DNA of 19,256 nucleotides from Bacillota bacterium (lineage in GTDB: Bacteria; Bacillota; Bacilli; Bacillales_B; DSM-18226). The stretch spans positions 1 to 19,256 of the forward strand of contig JAUZQA010000010.1 of NCBI GenBank assembly GCA_030705665.1. The letters are read 5' to 3'. Shown here piece by piece: positions 6,374-13,031 of this stretch (its first letter is position 1; each line of letters starts with the position of its first letter). The notes beneath the pieces are model-generated. The model made no database searches. It had not been told where the DNA came from and saw nothing but the letters and a program-made list of their open reading frames with translations. The translations under genes were made by a program, and so were the position numbers.

Positions 6374-7312
6374 ATGTTAGAGATTTATAAAAGCAATGAG
6401 GGAAAGGCGTTAGAATCAGTTGATGTGATTTCGAAAGGCTGCTGGGTGAATATGTATGCCCCAACAGAAGCAGAAATTAATCGAGTTGCACTGGATGCAG
6501 ACATTTCCGTTGACTTAATCAAAGATGCTTTGGACGATGAAGAACGTCCAAGGATTGAACGAGAAGACGGTCAAGTATATATCATCGTCGACTACCCTTA
6601 TATTACTCATGATGATTCAGGATTTCCATTTTACGAAACTATCCCGGTTGGAATCGTACTTACAGATGATTGCCTAATCACTGTATCGTTAAAGGACTCA
6701 CCCATTATGGAGGACTTTAGAAAAAATCGGATCAAAGAATTTTTTACATTTAAAAAGACCAGATTTGCCCTGCAAATTTTATTCGCCATTTCTTCCTATT
6801 ATTTACGTTATCTTAAACAAATTAATAAGAAAACAAATGAAATTGAACGTGAAGTTCATCAATCATTAAAAAATAAGGAATTATACGCATTTTTAGCTTT
6901 AGAAAAAAGTTTGGTATACTTTACGACCTCGCTAAAATCAAATAAAGTGGTATTGGATAAGCTCCTTCGCTTCAATTATTTGAAAATGTACGAGGAAGAC
7001 AAGGACTTATTAGAAGACGTTATTATTGAAAAAACACAGGCAATTGAAATGGCAGAAACCTACCGTTCCATTTTAAGCGGGATGATGAACGCTTTTGCCT
7101 CGATTATTTCGAATAACTTAAACATTGTGATGAAGTTTTTAACATCAATTACGATTATCTTATCATTTCCAACGATGGTGGCAAGCTTCTATGGGATGAA
7201 CGTTGATATCCCATTTCAGCATGCTCACCATTCATATTTTGCACCATTAGTAATTTCCGGATTTTTAACAACCTTAACGGCCTTTATCTTTTGGAAAAAG
7301 AAATACTTTTGA
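6374..7312 (+). CDS. corA: CorA-family magnesium/divalent cation channel
   Basis: A 312-residue CorA protein, close to the usual 315-350. The N-terminal two-thirds forms the cytoplasmic domain with long helices (about residues 135-250). Two C-terminal TM segments follow. The first ends with the invariant Gly-Met-Asn motif at 274-276 within SFYGMNVDI, which forms the pore selectivity loop of the pentamer; the second ends near the lysine-rich tail WKKKYF. CorA imports Mg2+ and in some relatives Co2+ or Ni2+. The start at 6374 follows GAGGAGGT by seven bases; the ATG at 6370 is out of frame. It follows the CDF gene in the same direction, so efflux and uptake of divalent cations sit side by side, but it has its own candidate promoter and an unusual leader. 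A strong terminator follows. Confidence 0.93.
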   Translation: MLEIYKSNEGKALESVDVISKGCWVNMYAPTEAEINRVALDADISVDLIKDALDDEERPRIEREDGQVYIIVDYPYITHDDSGFPFYETIPVGIVLTDDCLITVSLKDSPIMEDFRKNRIKEFFTFKKTRFALQILFAISSYYLRYLKQINKKTNEIEREVHQSLKNKELYAFLALEKSLVYFTTSLKSNKVVLDKLLRFNYLKMYEEDKDLLEDVIIEKTQAIEMAETYRSILSGMMNAFASIISNNLNIVMKFLTSITIILSFPTMVASFYGMNVDIPFQHAHHSYFAPLVISGFLTTLTAFIFWKKKYF

Positions 7313-7322
7313 AACTAATAAC

Positions 7323-7392
7323 AAGCCTGTCCTCCTATCAAGATTTTCCGTTCTTTGTTAAATCTTGATAGGAGGCCGGGCTTTATTTTTTT
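7323..7392 (+). terminator. Strong terminator after corA
   Basis: A perfect 16-base stem (7331-7346 with 7360-7375; arm CCTCCTATCAAGATTT) around a 13-base loop, extended by AGCC/GGCT outside, then a T-rich tail at 7384-7392. Confidence 0.92.
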
Positions 7393-7495
7393 GCACAGGC
7401 ATCTGTAGTACCTATTGGAAAATGAACAGAAGCCGAATAAAAAATATAAATCCACAAAAGCTAGAGAAAAGATTTTTTCGAAAGGAGCAATAAAC

Positions 7496-7690
7496 ATGAC
7501 GAGGGACGAAAAAGAACCGATGTTTGAAAGTGGTGAGATAACAGATCAATTATATAAAGGCCTATACGGGATGGAGCCAGAGATGAGCTTACTGTCTGTT
7601 AATTTTGCAACAACGGAAAATCCTTTCTTAAATGAACATTATCAAGATGATCTGAAGGAAATAGAAAAAGATGAAAATAAGAAAGTTTAA
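7496..7690 (+). CDS. Small hypothetical protein (64 aa)
   Basis: Sixty-four codons from ATG 7496, placed eight bases after AAAGGAG (7481-7487). The frame is open further upstream to a TTG at 7415, but nothing there looks like a ribosome binding site, so the shorter form is preferred. The protein is acidic and polar (LYKGLYGMEPEMSLLSVNF in the middle, a lysine/glutamate-rich tail), with no TM segment and no Cys. I do not recognise it. It may be cotranscribed with the next gene, 78 bases on. Confidence 0.55.
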   Translation: MTRDEKEPMFESGEITDQLYKGLYGMEPEMSLLSVNFATTENPFLNEHYQDDLKEIEKDENKKV

Positions 7691-7695
7691 AAAAG

Positions 7696-7722
7696 GTGAA
7701 ATAAAACAGAATAATAGGGTAT
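7696..7722 (+). promoter_or_regulatory. Weak sigma-B-like promoter candidate
   Basis: GTGAAA (7696-7701) and GGGTAT (7717-7722) are 15 bases apart, 46 bases before the next start codon. The -10 element matches the sigma-B consensus exactly, but the -35 matches four of six and the spacing is one base longer than usual. Confidence 0.22.
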
Positions 7723-7768
7723 TCTATAACTATGTGTTTAAAAAGTTCGGTAATAAGGAGGAATGAAG

Positions 7769-8167
7769 ATGCAATCATTTGTGGTTAGTTTCCACCAGGA
7801 AGATGATGTTGACGCAATGCAAATTCAAAAATTAAATAAAGAGGATTTTGAAAAAGCAACAGAAGGTGGAACAAGGCACTTATTTGAATTGGAAACAAAT
7901 ATTGGATTGTTTGTATTTTTTGATGCAGCAGATGTTGATGGGGTCATTTCATACCTTGTTCTGCAGTATGAAGAAGAAAAGGAAGAACCAACTGGATGTT
8001 ATGCCTTCCGCTTAGAGGATTTCTACGAATTTACAGCACTTTATTTAAATGACATGGGATATGATGAAGAAACAGATGATGAAGAAGAAGAGGAATATGG
8101 GCCGATTCACCATCTTGCCCATCTCCTTTTTCACATAGTTGAAGAAGGAAAAGATATTAAAGCCTAA
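7769..8167 (+). CDS. Acidic cytosolic protein of unknown function (132 aa)
   Basis: A 132-residue strongly acidic soluble protein. An N-terminal alpha/beta-like region (QSFVVSFHQEDDVDAMQIQ, then HLFELETNIGLFVFFDA) is followed by a helical part, a run of Asp/Glu at about residues 103-112 (EETDDEEEEE), and a final helix with PIHHLAHLLFHIVEEG. No catalytic motif or TM segment is visible. I chose ATG 7769 because AAGGAGGA (7755-7762) is seven bases before it; the ATG at 7763 would be almost on top of the ribosome binding site. I recall similar unnamed cytosolic proteins in Bacillus but no function. Confidence 0.72.
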   Translation: MQSFVVSFHQEDDVDAMQIQKLNKEDFEKATEGGTRHLFELETNIGLFVFFDAADVDGVISYLVLQYEEEKEEPTGCYAFRLEDFYEFTALYLNDMGYDEETDDEEEEEYGPIHHLAHLLFHIVEEGKDIKA

Positions 8168-8189
8168 TTCATTAGAAGGATGTCTGAAC

Positions 8190-8222
8190 AAGGAGCCCCT
8201 TGTAAAGGCACCTTCTTTTTTA
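8190..8222 (+). terminator. Terminator of the acidic-protein gene
   Basis: AAGGAGCC (8190-8197) pairs with GGCACCTT (8207-8214) with one A-A mismatch and a nine-base loop, followed by a T run at 8216-8222. Confidence 0.7.
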
Positions 8223-8320
8223 TGAGCTTGTTTTGAGGAAAATCAGAACTCAGATATCCTTCAATTATAGTAATATACTAATTTTTGTAAAAAAATTTCA
8301 AGTAAAGTGGTAAAAACTTC

Positions 8321-8328
8321 TGTATAAT
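8321..8328 (+). promoter_or_regulatory. Extended -10 promoter of the diguanylate cyclase gene
   Basis: TGTATAAT gives a perfect TATAAT at 8323-8328 with the TG extension, 55 bases before the start codon. No good -35 box lies 17 bases upstream (AAGTAA), which is normal for extended -10 promoters. A second TATAAT occurs at 8342-8347. Confidence 0.5.
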
Positions 8329-8382
8329 AGGAATATATACCTATAATAATAAGGGACACAGAAAATTAAGGGGCTTATTATA

Positions 8383-9570
8383 ATGGAAAAAAGACTAAAA
8401 AGACGGTTTTCATTTATATTGATTCGTTCAATAGGCCTTTTGTCAATTTGTGTTGGTTTAAGAGAGCTATTTGTGATCAATGATGAAAAGATTATCTTTA
8501 ACCTAATTGCTCTCTCCTTATTTTATTTGTTTTTTTCTCCATTAGCTGTAACCCTTCCAAGCGGGGCCAACTGGCGCCCGGGAATGGCCTTTATTCTATT
8601 CTCACTCTTATATTTCGATTACAAACTTGTTATTCTTGTTGCGATCCCTGGAACTATATTTGTTGCTTGGAATCGAAAAGGGTTTTTTAATCGTTTTTCC
8701 CTTACAATTGGCCATTTGGCAATAGGGATCTTTGCTGCAGGCTTTGCTCGTGACATAATAAACGTAGAGTATTCTGTTAACCTCGTTACCTACCTCGCCA
8801 TTACAGTCTGTCTTTTTGTCCATTTTTGCTTCAATCGCCTTGTAGCAGCGTTTATTGTGGCACAACGGAAGCAAAGAAGTTTTTTGAAACAGATCGCTCT
8901 AATCAAGAAGGACCTAAATTGGGGTTATTTCTGTGCTTATATTTTAGGAATTTTAATGTTTCTGATTTTTAGGGTTTATAGTGTACCAGGCATATTGCTC
9001 GTCATTTTACTGCTAATCTCAATCTATCAAGCTTTTACCTATTTCCAAAAACTAAAAGACATTGAAGAAAAAGTGTATATAGATGTGCTTACAGGTGCTG
9101 AAAACCGAATGGCATGGGAAGAGTATCAAAATCGTCAGGACAGGAAGGATGCTGCTCGGTCAGGTATTATTTTTATGTCTGATTTGGATAACTTCAAAAT
9201 GATGAATGACACATATGGTCATGAATTTGGAGATGGGATTCTAAAGGAATTTGTCCATCACGTTAAAACTGTAATGACGAGGAAATATAGGATCTTTCGT
9301 TATGGCGGCGATGAATTTATTTTAGTTGTATCTGCCCCTTTTGAGGAGTACGCTGATGTTTATAGGGAAGTTAGTAAGATGCTCTTGCTGCAGAATGAAC
9401 TTTGGAGACAGCAGGGGCTTGAAGTTTCAGTAAGTTTTGGACATGCTTATTTGTCTGATCAAGAGAGCATCATTAATATCGTTCGAAAGGCAGATAAGCT
9501 AATGTATATGAATAAGTTTGAAAAAAGTATGATCAGAAAGGGTGGTAATGGGAAAATACAAATCAAATAA
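8383..9570 (+). CDS. Membrane-bound GGDEF diguanylate cyclase
   Basis: A 395-residue protein. The first 225 residues hold about six TM segments in a sensor of no named type that I recognise. A short helical linker (FQKLKDIEEKVYIDVLTGAENR) leads into a GGDEF domain at about 230-395. The active-site loop is intact: YGGDEF with GGDEF at 308-312. The substrate and metal segment SDLDNFKMMNDTYGHEFGD precedes it, and a C-terminal KADKLMYMNK closes the domain. It should make cyclic-di-GMP from two GTP. The residues before GGDEF (TRKYRIFRY) contain no RxxD, so the usual inhibitory I-site is absent. AAGGGG at 8368-8373 precedes the ATG. The gene is monocistronic between terminators. The input signal is unknown. 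Confidence 0.92.
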   Translation: MEKRLKRRFSFILIRSIGLLSICVGLRELFVINDEKIIFNLIALSLFYLFFSPLAVTLPSGANWRPGMAFILFSLLYFDYKLVILVAIPGTIFVAWNRKGFFNRFSLTIGHLAIGIFAAGFARDIINVEYSVNLVTYLAITVCLFVHFCFNRLVAAFIVAQRKQRSFLKQIALIKKDLNWGYFCAYILGILMFLIFRVYSVPGILLVILLLISIYQAFTYFQKLKDIEEKVYIDVLTGAENRMAWEEYQNRQDRKDAARSGIIFMSDLDNFKMMNDTYGHEFGDGILKEFVHHVKTVMTRKYRIFRYGGDEFILVVSAPFEEYADVYREVSKMLLLQNELWRQQGLEVSVSFGHAYLSDQESIINIVRKADKLMYMNKFEKSMIRKGGNGKIQIK

Positions 9571-9620
9571 TGGACTCTTCTACATTTAGCATTACTTGAA
9601 AAAAACGCATTATTCGAATA

Positions 9621-9658
9621 AAAAACCAACTTGGTGAACCAAGTTGGTTTAACTTTTT
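9621..9658. terminator. Bidirectional terminator
   Basis: Perfect 12-base stem AAACCAACTTGG (9623-9634) / CCAAGTTGGTTT (9639-9650) with a four-base loop TGAA. Five A precede it and five T follow close behind, so it can end both the cyclase transcript and the converging exporter transcript. Confidence 0.9.
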
Positions 9659-9709
9659 GCATATGAAAAGCATAAGTGCAAGTGGGGCTCACCAATCGGT
9701 GTGGTTTCA

Positions 9710-11227
9710 TTAGCTTGCAGCTTTTTTAACTCCTTCTACTTTCGCTTTTCCCATAAAGAAGATCGTAATGGCAGCAATCGCAATTGGAATTAAGGTTAAC
9801 ATAAAAGTGTGAGTAATAGAGTCGGACATTGCCTGGACAATTTTATTTAAAATGAAGCTTGGAATTTTGGAGCGCTCACTTGCTTCAAAAATTTGCCTTG
9901 GGTCATTCATTTTAAACATGGTGCTCCCACCGCCGCCTTGCATTCCTTTAAAAGCATCTTTTAACTTATCAGTAAACAAATTGTTTTGGATTGTTCCAAA
10001 AATCGTGACCCCGATAGTCATACCAAACGAACGTAAGAAAGCATTGGTTGAGTTTGCCGACCCGCGAAACTTCGGTTCGAGATTGTGGATGGATGCTGTT
10101 GGCAGTAATGAAAATGAAAAACCAACGCCGAATCCTACCAGAATCATGTAAATCGTTAATAAGTAACGTGCTGTATCGGGTGTCATTGTTCCTAAGCAAA
10201 CCATCCCAATAATATAGGAAATAATTGAAATAAACATTAGGTTCCGAAATGATGTTTTTGTCAGGAAAATTCCGCCAACCGAACTGCCAGCAACAGACCC
10301 TAACATCATCGGTGTTAAGATTAATCCTGCATTTTTAGCAGTCCCGCCATACACGGCTTGAACAAAGATCGGAATAAAAACAGTCAGGATAATGAAGGTT
10401 GCACCATATAAAAATGCAAGAAACTGAGAAGTGGCGAATAATCGCTTTTTAAAGAGCCATAATGGTAAAATTGGTTCCTTTGCTTTTAGCTCGGCAATGA
10501 AAAAAGCAACAAAAAAAATGAAAAAGCCGGCAAATAAGCTAAGAATTTGTCCAGAATTCCAATCATACTTTTTACCGCCTAGCTCAAGAGCAAACATAAG
10601 GCTGACAACGGAGATGACAAGTGTAATAGCTCCAATCCAGTCAATTTTTTGTCTAGAATGCTGGAGAGATTCTTGATAGAAACGGCCGATCAAGAAGAGG
10701 GAGACAATTCCAATCGGAACATTTACGTAAAATACCCAATGCCAGCTGATATAATCGGTAATATACGCACCCAGTAAAGGTCCCAATACGCTAGAGGCAC
10801 CAAAAACAGCTCCAAGTAAGCCAGTCATTTTACCACGATTTTCCGGAGGGAAAATATCAAAAACAATGGTGAAGGCAATCGGCATCAGGGCACCACCGCC
10901 AATTCCCTGAATCGCACGGTAGATACTTAATTGAACAATACTTTGGGCAATTCCGCATAATGCAGAGCCAATCAAAAAGACAACTAAACCAAAGATGAAA
11001 AATCGCTTTCGGCCATACATATCGGAAAGTTTCCCAAAGATCGGCATACCAGCCATTACAGCAACCATATATGCAGATGTGACCCAAATGAATTTGTCAA
11101 ATCCTCCAAGGTCGGAGACGATTGTTCCCATTGCAGTCGCTACAATGGTATTATCCATTGCCGACATTAAAATCCCCAATAATAATCCCGCTACTACTAG
11201 CTTTAAATTGCTATCTTTTTTTATCAT
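9710..11227 (-). CDS. DHA2-family (EmrB/QacA type) multidrug exporter, 14 TM
   Basis: A 505-residue MFS protein of the drug:H+ antiporter-2 group, whose members have 14 TM segments. The N-terminal motif is LGILMSAMDNTIVATAMGTI with the membrane Asp at residue 25. Motif A is GKLSDMYGRKRF at 65-76. A motif C-like GPLLGAY follows in the fifth segment. A large loop near 425-455 includes a GMQGGGGSTMFKM stretch, as seen in many Gram-positive members. It should export hydrophobic or cationic compounds using the proton gradient. The substrate is unknown. AAAGGAG seven bases before ATG 11227 supports the start, and a good promoter lies upstream. No adjacent regulator gene is present, which is unusual for this class. 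Confidence 0.92.
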   Translation of the reverse strand: MIKKDSNLKLVVAGLLLGILMSAMDNTIVATAMGTIVSDLGGFDKFIWVTSAYMVAVMAGMPIFGKLSDMYGRKRFFIFGLVVFLIGSALCGIAQSIVQLSIYRAIQGIGGGALMPIAFTIVFDIFPPENRGKMTGLLGAVFGASSVLGPLLGAYITDYISWHWVFYVNVPIGIVSLFLIGRFYQESLQHSRQKIDWIGAITLVISVVSLMFALELGGKKYDWNSGQILSLFAGFFIFFVAFFIAELKAKEPILPLWLFKKRLFATSQFLAFLYGATFIILTVFIPIFVQAVYGGTAKNAGLILTPMMLGSVAGSSVGGIFLTKTSFRNLMFISIISYIIGMVCLGTMTPDTARYLLTIYMILVGFGVGFSFSLLPTASIHNLEPKFRGSANSTNAFLRSFGMTIGVTIFGTIQNNLFTDKLKDAFKGMQGGGGSTMFKMNDPRQIFEASERSKIPSFILNKIVQAMSDSITHTFMLTLIPIAIAAITIFFMGKAKVEGVKKAAS

Positions 11228-11301
11228 ATCAGGCTCCTTTGAATCTATTTCTTAACTTTGTAAAGATGGAATGAATGATCTCGATAATTAAGCTAAAATT
11301 A

Positions 11302-11330
11302 ATTCTAATATAATGTGGAATACCTGTCAC
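11302..11330 (-). promoter_or_regulatory. Sigma-A promoter of the DHA2 exporter gene
   Basis: On the minus strand GTGACA (11325-11330) and TAGAAT (11302-11307) are 17 bases apart, each matching five of six consensus bases, 75 bases before the start codon. Confidence 0.65.
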
Positions 11331-11481
11331 TCATTATTGACTTCATCAATCGGACGATTCAATTTCATGAACAGGAAATGGGGGAACTAAACCAAGTCCA
11401 GATCGAACGTTAGTACATGTTCTCAGCCATAATTGGAGATAGTAACAAAGTGATTGCTACTATTTCTATGGAGGGGTTAAT

Positions 11482-11613
11482 ATGGAAAACACACATGAAT
11501 TTGTGCAAAAGTTACATGAAAAACAAAAAAAGGATGAAAAAAATAGAAAAAGGCAGGGCGATGGAAATCCGGGCGGCAGGCTGCCAAATAAATCGCACCA
11601 TCAAGGGGAATAA
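11482..11613 (+). CDS. DUF4023-type small protein (43 aa)
   Basis: Forty-three codons after GGAGGGG (11470-11476). The protein reads ENTHEFVQKLHEKQKKDEKN and then a basic, glycine-rich part ending RLPNKSHHQGE. This matches, from memory, the DUF4023 family of Bacillaceae (THEFVxKLHxxQxKxEKN ... GxGNPxxxLPNKxH). The function is unknown. The protein is hydrophilic and basic, with no Cys. It is transcribed away from the exporter gene, with its own terminator. It would be missed by a gene finder with a minimum length of 50-60 codons. Confidence 0.8.
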   Translation: MENTHEFVQKLHEKQKKDEKNRKRQGDGNPGGRLPNKSHHQGE

Positions 11614-11626
11614 ACTGGAAATAAAG

Positions 11627-11660
11627 AAGGAACGCATATTTAAATTGTGCGTTCCTTTTT
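11627..11660. terminator. Terminator between DUF4023 and the converging unknown gene
   Basis: Perfect ten-base stem AAGGAACGCA (11627-11636) / TGCGTTCCTT (11648-11657) followed by T residues. The opposite strand has only a broken T tail, so use by the minus-strand gene is less certain. Confidence 0.82.
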
Positions 11661-11668
11661 AAATTAGA

Positions 11669-11980
11669 TTAAAATTTTGCTTTGTTGTAACTTATATCTC
11701 CATTTGCCATGATCAGTTTACCGTACCAGGTAGGTGCAGGGTATTCTTTTCGATACTGCTGTTCTTCTTTCCATTCTTTTCTTAATTTTTTACGGGATTG
11801 TTTCACTATTTTTTGAGGGTTTGTTCCAGTTGCCGCACCGTAGCAGTCCCCATCTTCATCTTGCCAATAAAATGAGATTGCTGTGTATGTATGATCGTCA
11901 TGGCTGCACAATTCAGTTTTTAATGTTCCGCCTATTTTATCTCTTGTGCTGAACCATTCTCGGCTTACTACTTTTTTCAT
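11669..11980 (-). CDS. Hypothetical protein (103 aa)
   Basis: A 103-residue soluble protein starting MKKVVSREWFSTRDKIG. It has a beta-rich middle (HTYTAISFYWQDEDGDCYGAA) and a basic helix (KIVKQSRKKLRKEWKEEQQY). One Cys lies at the middle and another near residue 24. I do not recognise a family. The frame is open to an ATG at 12142, but the extra N-terminal part is a low-complexity Phe/Leu-rich translation of a promoter-like AT-rich region. ATG 11980 lies nine bases after AAGGGTG, while the ATG at 11989 directly abuts that site, so the 103-residue form is preferred. Confidence 0.6.
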   Translation of the reverse strand: MKKVVSREWFSTRDKIGGTLKTELCSHDDHTYTAISFYWQDEDGDCYGAATGTNPQKIVKQSRKKLRKEWKEEQQYRKEYPAPTWYGKLIMANGDISYNKAKF

Positions 11981-12186
11981 TGCCTGCATCACCCTTTTTT
12001 CTTCTATCGTACTTATTTTTTGATGTAAAATCAAAATGCGAAAAGTCAACTTTAGCAGGAAAAAACTCAGGTAAAATGAAAAAAATAGGTGGAATTTTAA
12101 TAATTTGCTATCCATATTGGCATGAAAAAAGACTTTTGGCATAAAGACTGTTAATTAACGATTTTAAGCGTTTTTTTCTTAAATAC

Positions 12187-12267
12187 TTGGCTGTGTTCGA
12201 TTAGGTTGTTGATTTCCGCTCCGATCAACAGGGTTTAAAAATCAACAATTTCCTTTAACACAGCCAA
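12187..12267. repeat. MITE-like palindromic element (81 bp)
   Basis: Perfect 11-base terminal inverted repeats TTGGCTGTGTT (12187-12197) and AACACAGCCAA (12257-12267). Inside lies a second perfect ten-base pair of arms, TTGTTGATTT (12206-12215) and AAATCAACAA (12239-12248). A third copy of ATCAACA at 12224-12230 could pair instead with the same left arm. TTGATTTCCGCTCC in the middle resembles, from memory, the start of a repeat common in Bacillaceae intergenic regions. There is no ORF and no clear target-site duplication. It fills most of the gap between the unknown gene and the terminator at 12271. Confidence 0.6.
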
Positions 12268-12270
12268 ATA

Positions 12271-12312
12271 AAAAAGGATCGTTAGCTGGTAAATTACTAA
12301 CGACCTTTTTTT
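12271..12312. terminator. Terminator of the flavoprotein gene
   Basis: AAGGATCGTTAG (12274-12285) pairs with CTAACGACCTT (12297-12307) with a one-base bulge. A runs precede it and T runs follow it, so on the minus strand it has a good U tail for the gene ending at 12320. Confidence 0.82.
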
Positions 12313-12319
12313 ATATTTA

Positions 12320-12883
12320 TTAGGCTTTTAAAACGTCATGATCAACATAGCGTTCACCATTAAGTTCACTAATTACATTGATGGCAACTTTTGCACCGTC
12401 ACCAGCTGTTACGATGGTATGTACACTTACACCTGCAACAGTACCAGCAGCCCAAATTCCAGCTACATTTGTTTTACCATTTGCATCAACATCAATGATT
12501 GTTTTTACGCGTGGCTCTGTTCCTGGTTTTGTGTTTAATCCTGCTGCCTCAGCAAGGTCAACAGCAAAGCCTGTAGCAAGGATTACATGTTTTGCTTCGT
12601 ATTCACCTTGATCTGTTACTACTTTCACACCAGCATCTGTTTTGCTAACATTTGTAACAGTAGCTGTGACAAATTCTGCACCAAATTTGCCTGCTTGTTT
12701 TTTTCCTGTTTCAATCATGTCTGGTCCTGAAATTTCCAGTACACCGTAATGGTTTTCCATCCAGGCACGCTTTGTTACACTTTTATCATTATCGATTACT
12801 AATGTTTTCTTACCAGATTTAGCTGCAAATACAGCAGCACTTCCACCTGCTGGTCCAGATCCCACAATAACAATATCAAACAT
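12320..12883 (-). CDS. Short thioredoxin-reductase-like FAD protein without redox cysteines
   Basis: A 187-residue protein that looks like the FAD domain of thioredoxin reductase alone. The dinucleotide-binding GSGPAGG is at 8-14, the second FAD element HVILATGFA at 99-107, and the C-terminal FAD motif GIWAAGTVAG at 142-151 followed by a helix with TAGDGAKVAINVISEL. In normal TrxB (about 310-330 residues) an NADPH domain with a CxxC pair is inserted between the two FAD halves. Here residues 108-135 bridge them directly, and the protein has no Cys at all. It therefore cannot be a thioredoxin reductase; it may be a flavin-binding oxidoreductase using another electron source. GGAGGG eight bases before ATG 12883 supports the start. 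The reading frame is clean, so this is a compact form rather than a decayed gene. Confidence 0.85.
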   Translation of the reverse strand: MFDIVIVGSGPAGGSAAVFAAKSGKKTLVIDNDKSVTKRAWMENHYGVLEISGPDMIETGKKQAGKFGAEFVTATVTNVSKTDAGVKVVTDQGEYEAKHVILATGFAVDLAEAAGLNTKPGTEPRVKTIIDVDANGKTNVAGIWAAGTVAGVSVHTIVTAGDGAKVAINVISELNGERYVDHDVLKA

Positions 12884-12923
12884 TAAAAATCCCTCCTACA
12901 TTTATAATTATTTTTATATAAGA

Positions 12924-12953
12924 ATTATAACTTAGGTAATATAATCATGTAAA
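12924..12953 (-). promoter_or_regulatory. Promoter of the flavoprotein gene with a MarR-like half-palindrome
   Basis: On the minus strand TTTACA (12948-12953) and TATAAT (12924-12929) are 18 bases apart. The plus-strand core TAACTTAGGTAA (12928-12939) matches ten of twelve bases of the TTACCTAGGTAA core of the marR operator and overlaps the -10 box. Confidence 0.55.
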
Positions 12954-13031
12954 ATAATCCAGCTTGATCGATTGGAAAATTTTATTTGCAGCTTTAGTAT
13001 GTGTCCATCCATAGAAAAAAAATTCCGCGTG

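Noticed and set aside
7415..7495. TTG-started extension of the 64-aa protein
   Set aside because: No ribosome binding site before TTG 7415, while AAAGGAG is well placed for ATG 7496.
11348..11359. AATCGGACGATT, a short palindrome upstream of the DHA2 exporter promoter, as a TetR-type operator
   Set aside because: Arms of only five bases with poor extension, and no adjacent TetR gene. It could be real, but there is too little to call it.
11981..12142. N-terminal extension of the 103-aa unknown protein to ATG 12142
   Set aside because: The extra residues are a Phe/Leu/Ser-rich translation of AT-rich DNA without a ribosome binding site; the internal ATG at 11980 has one.
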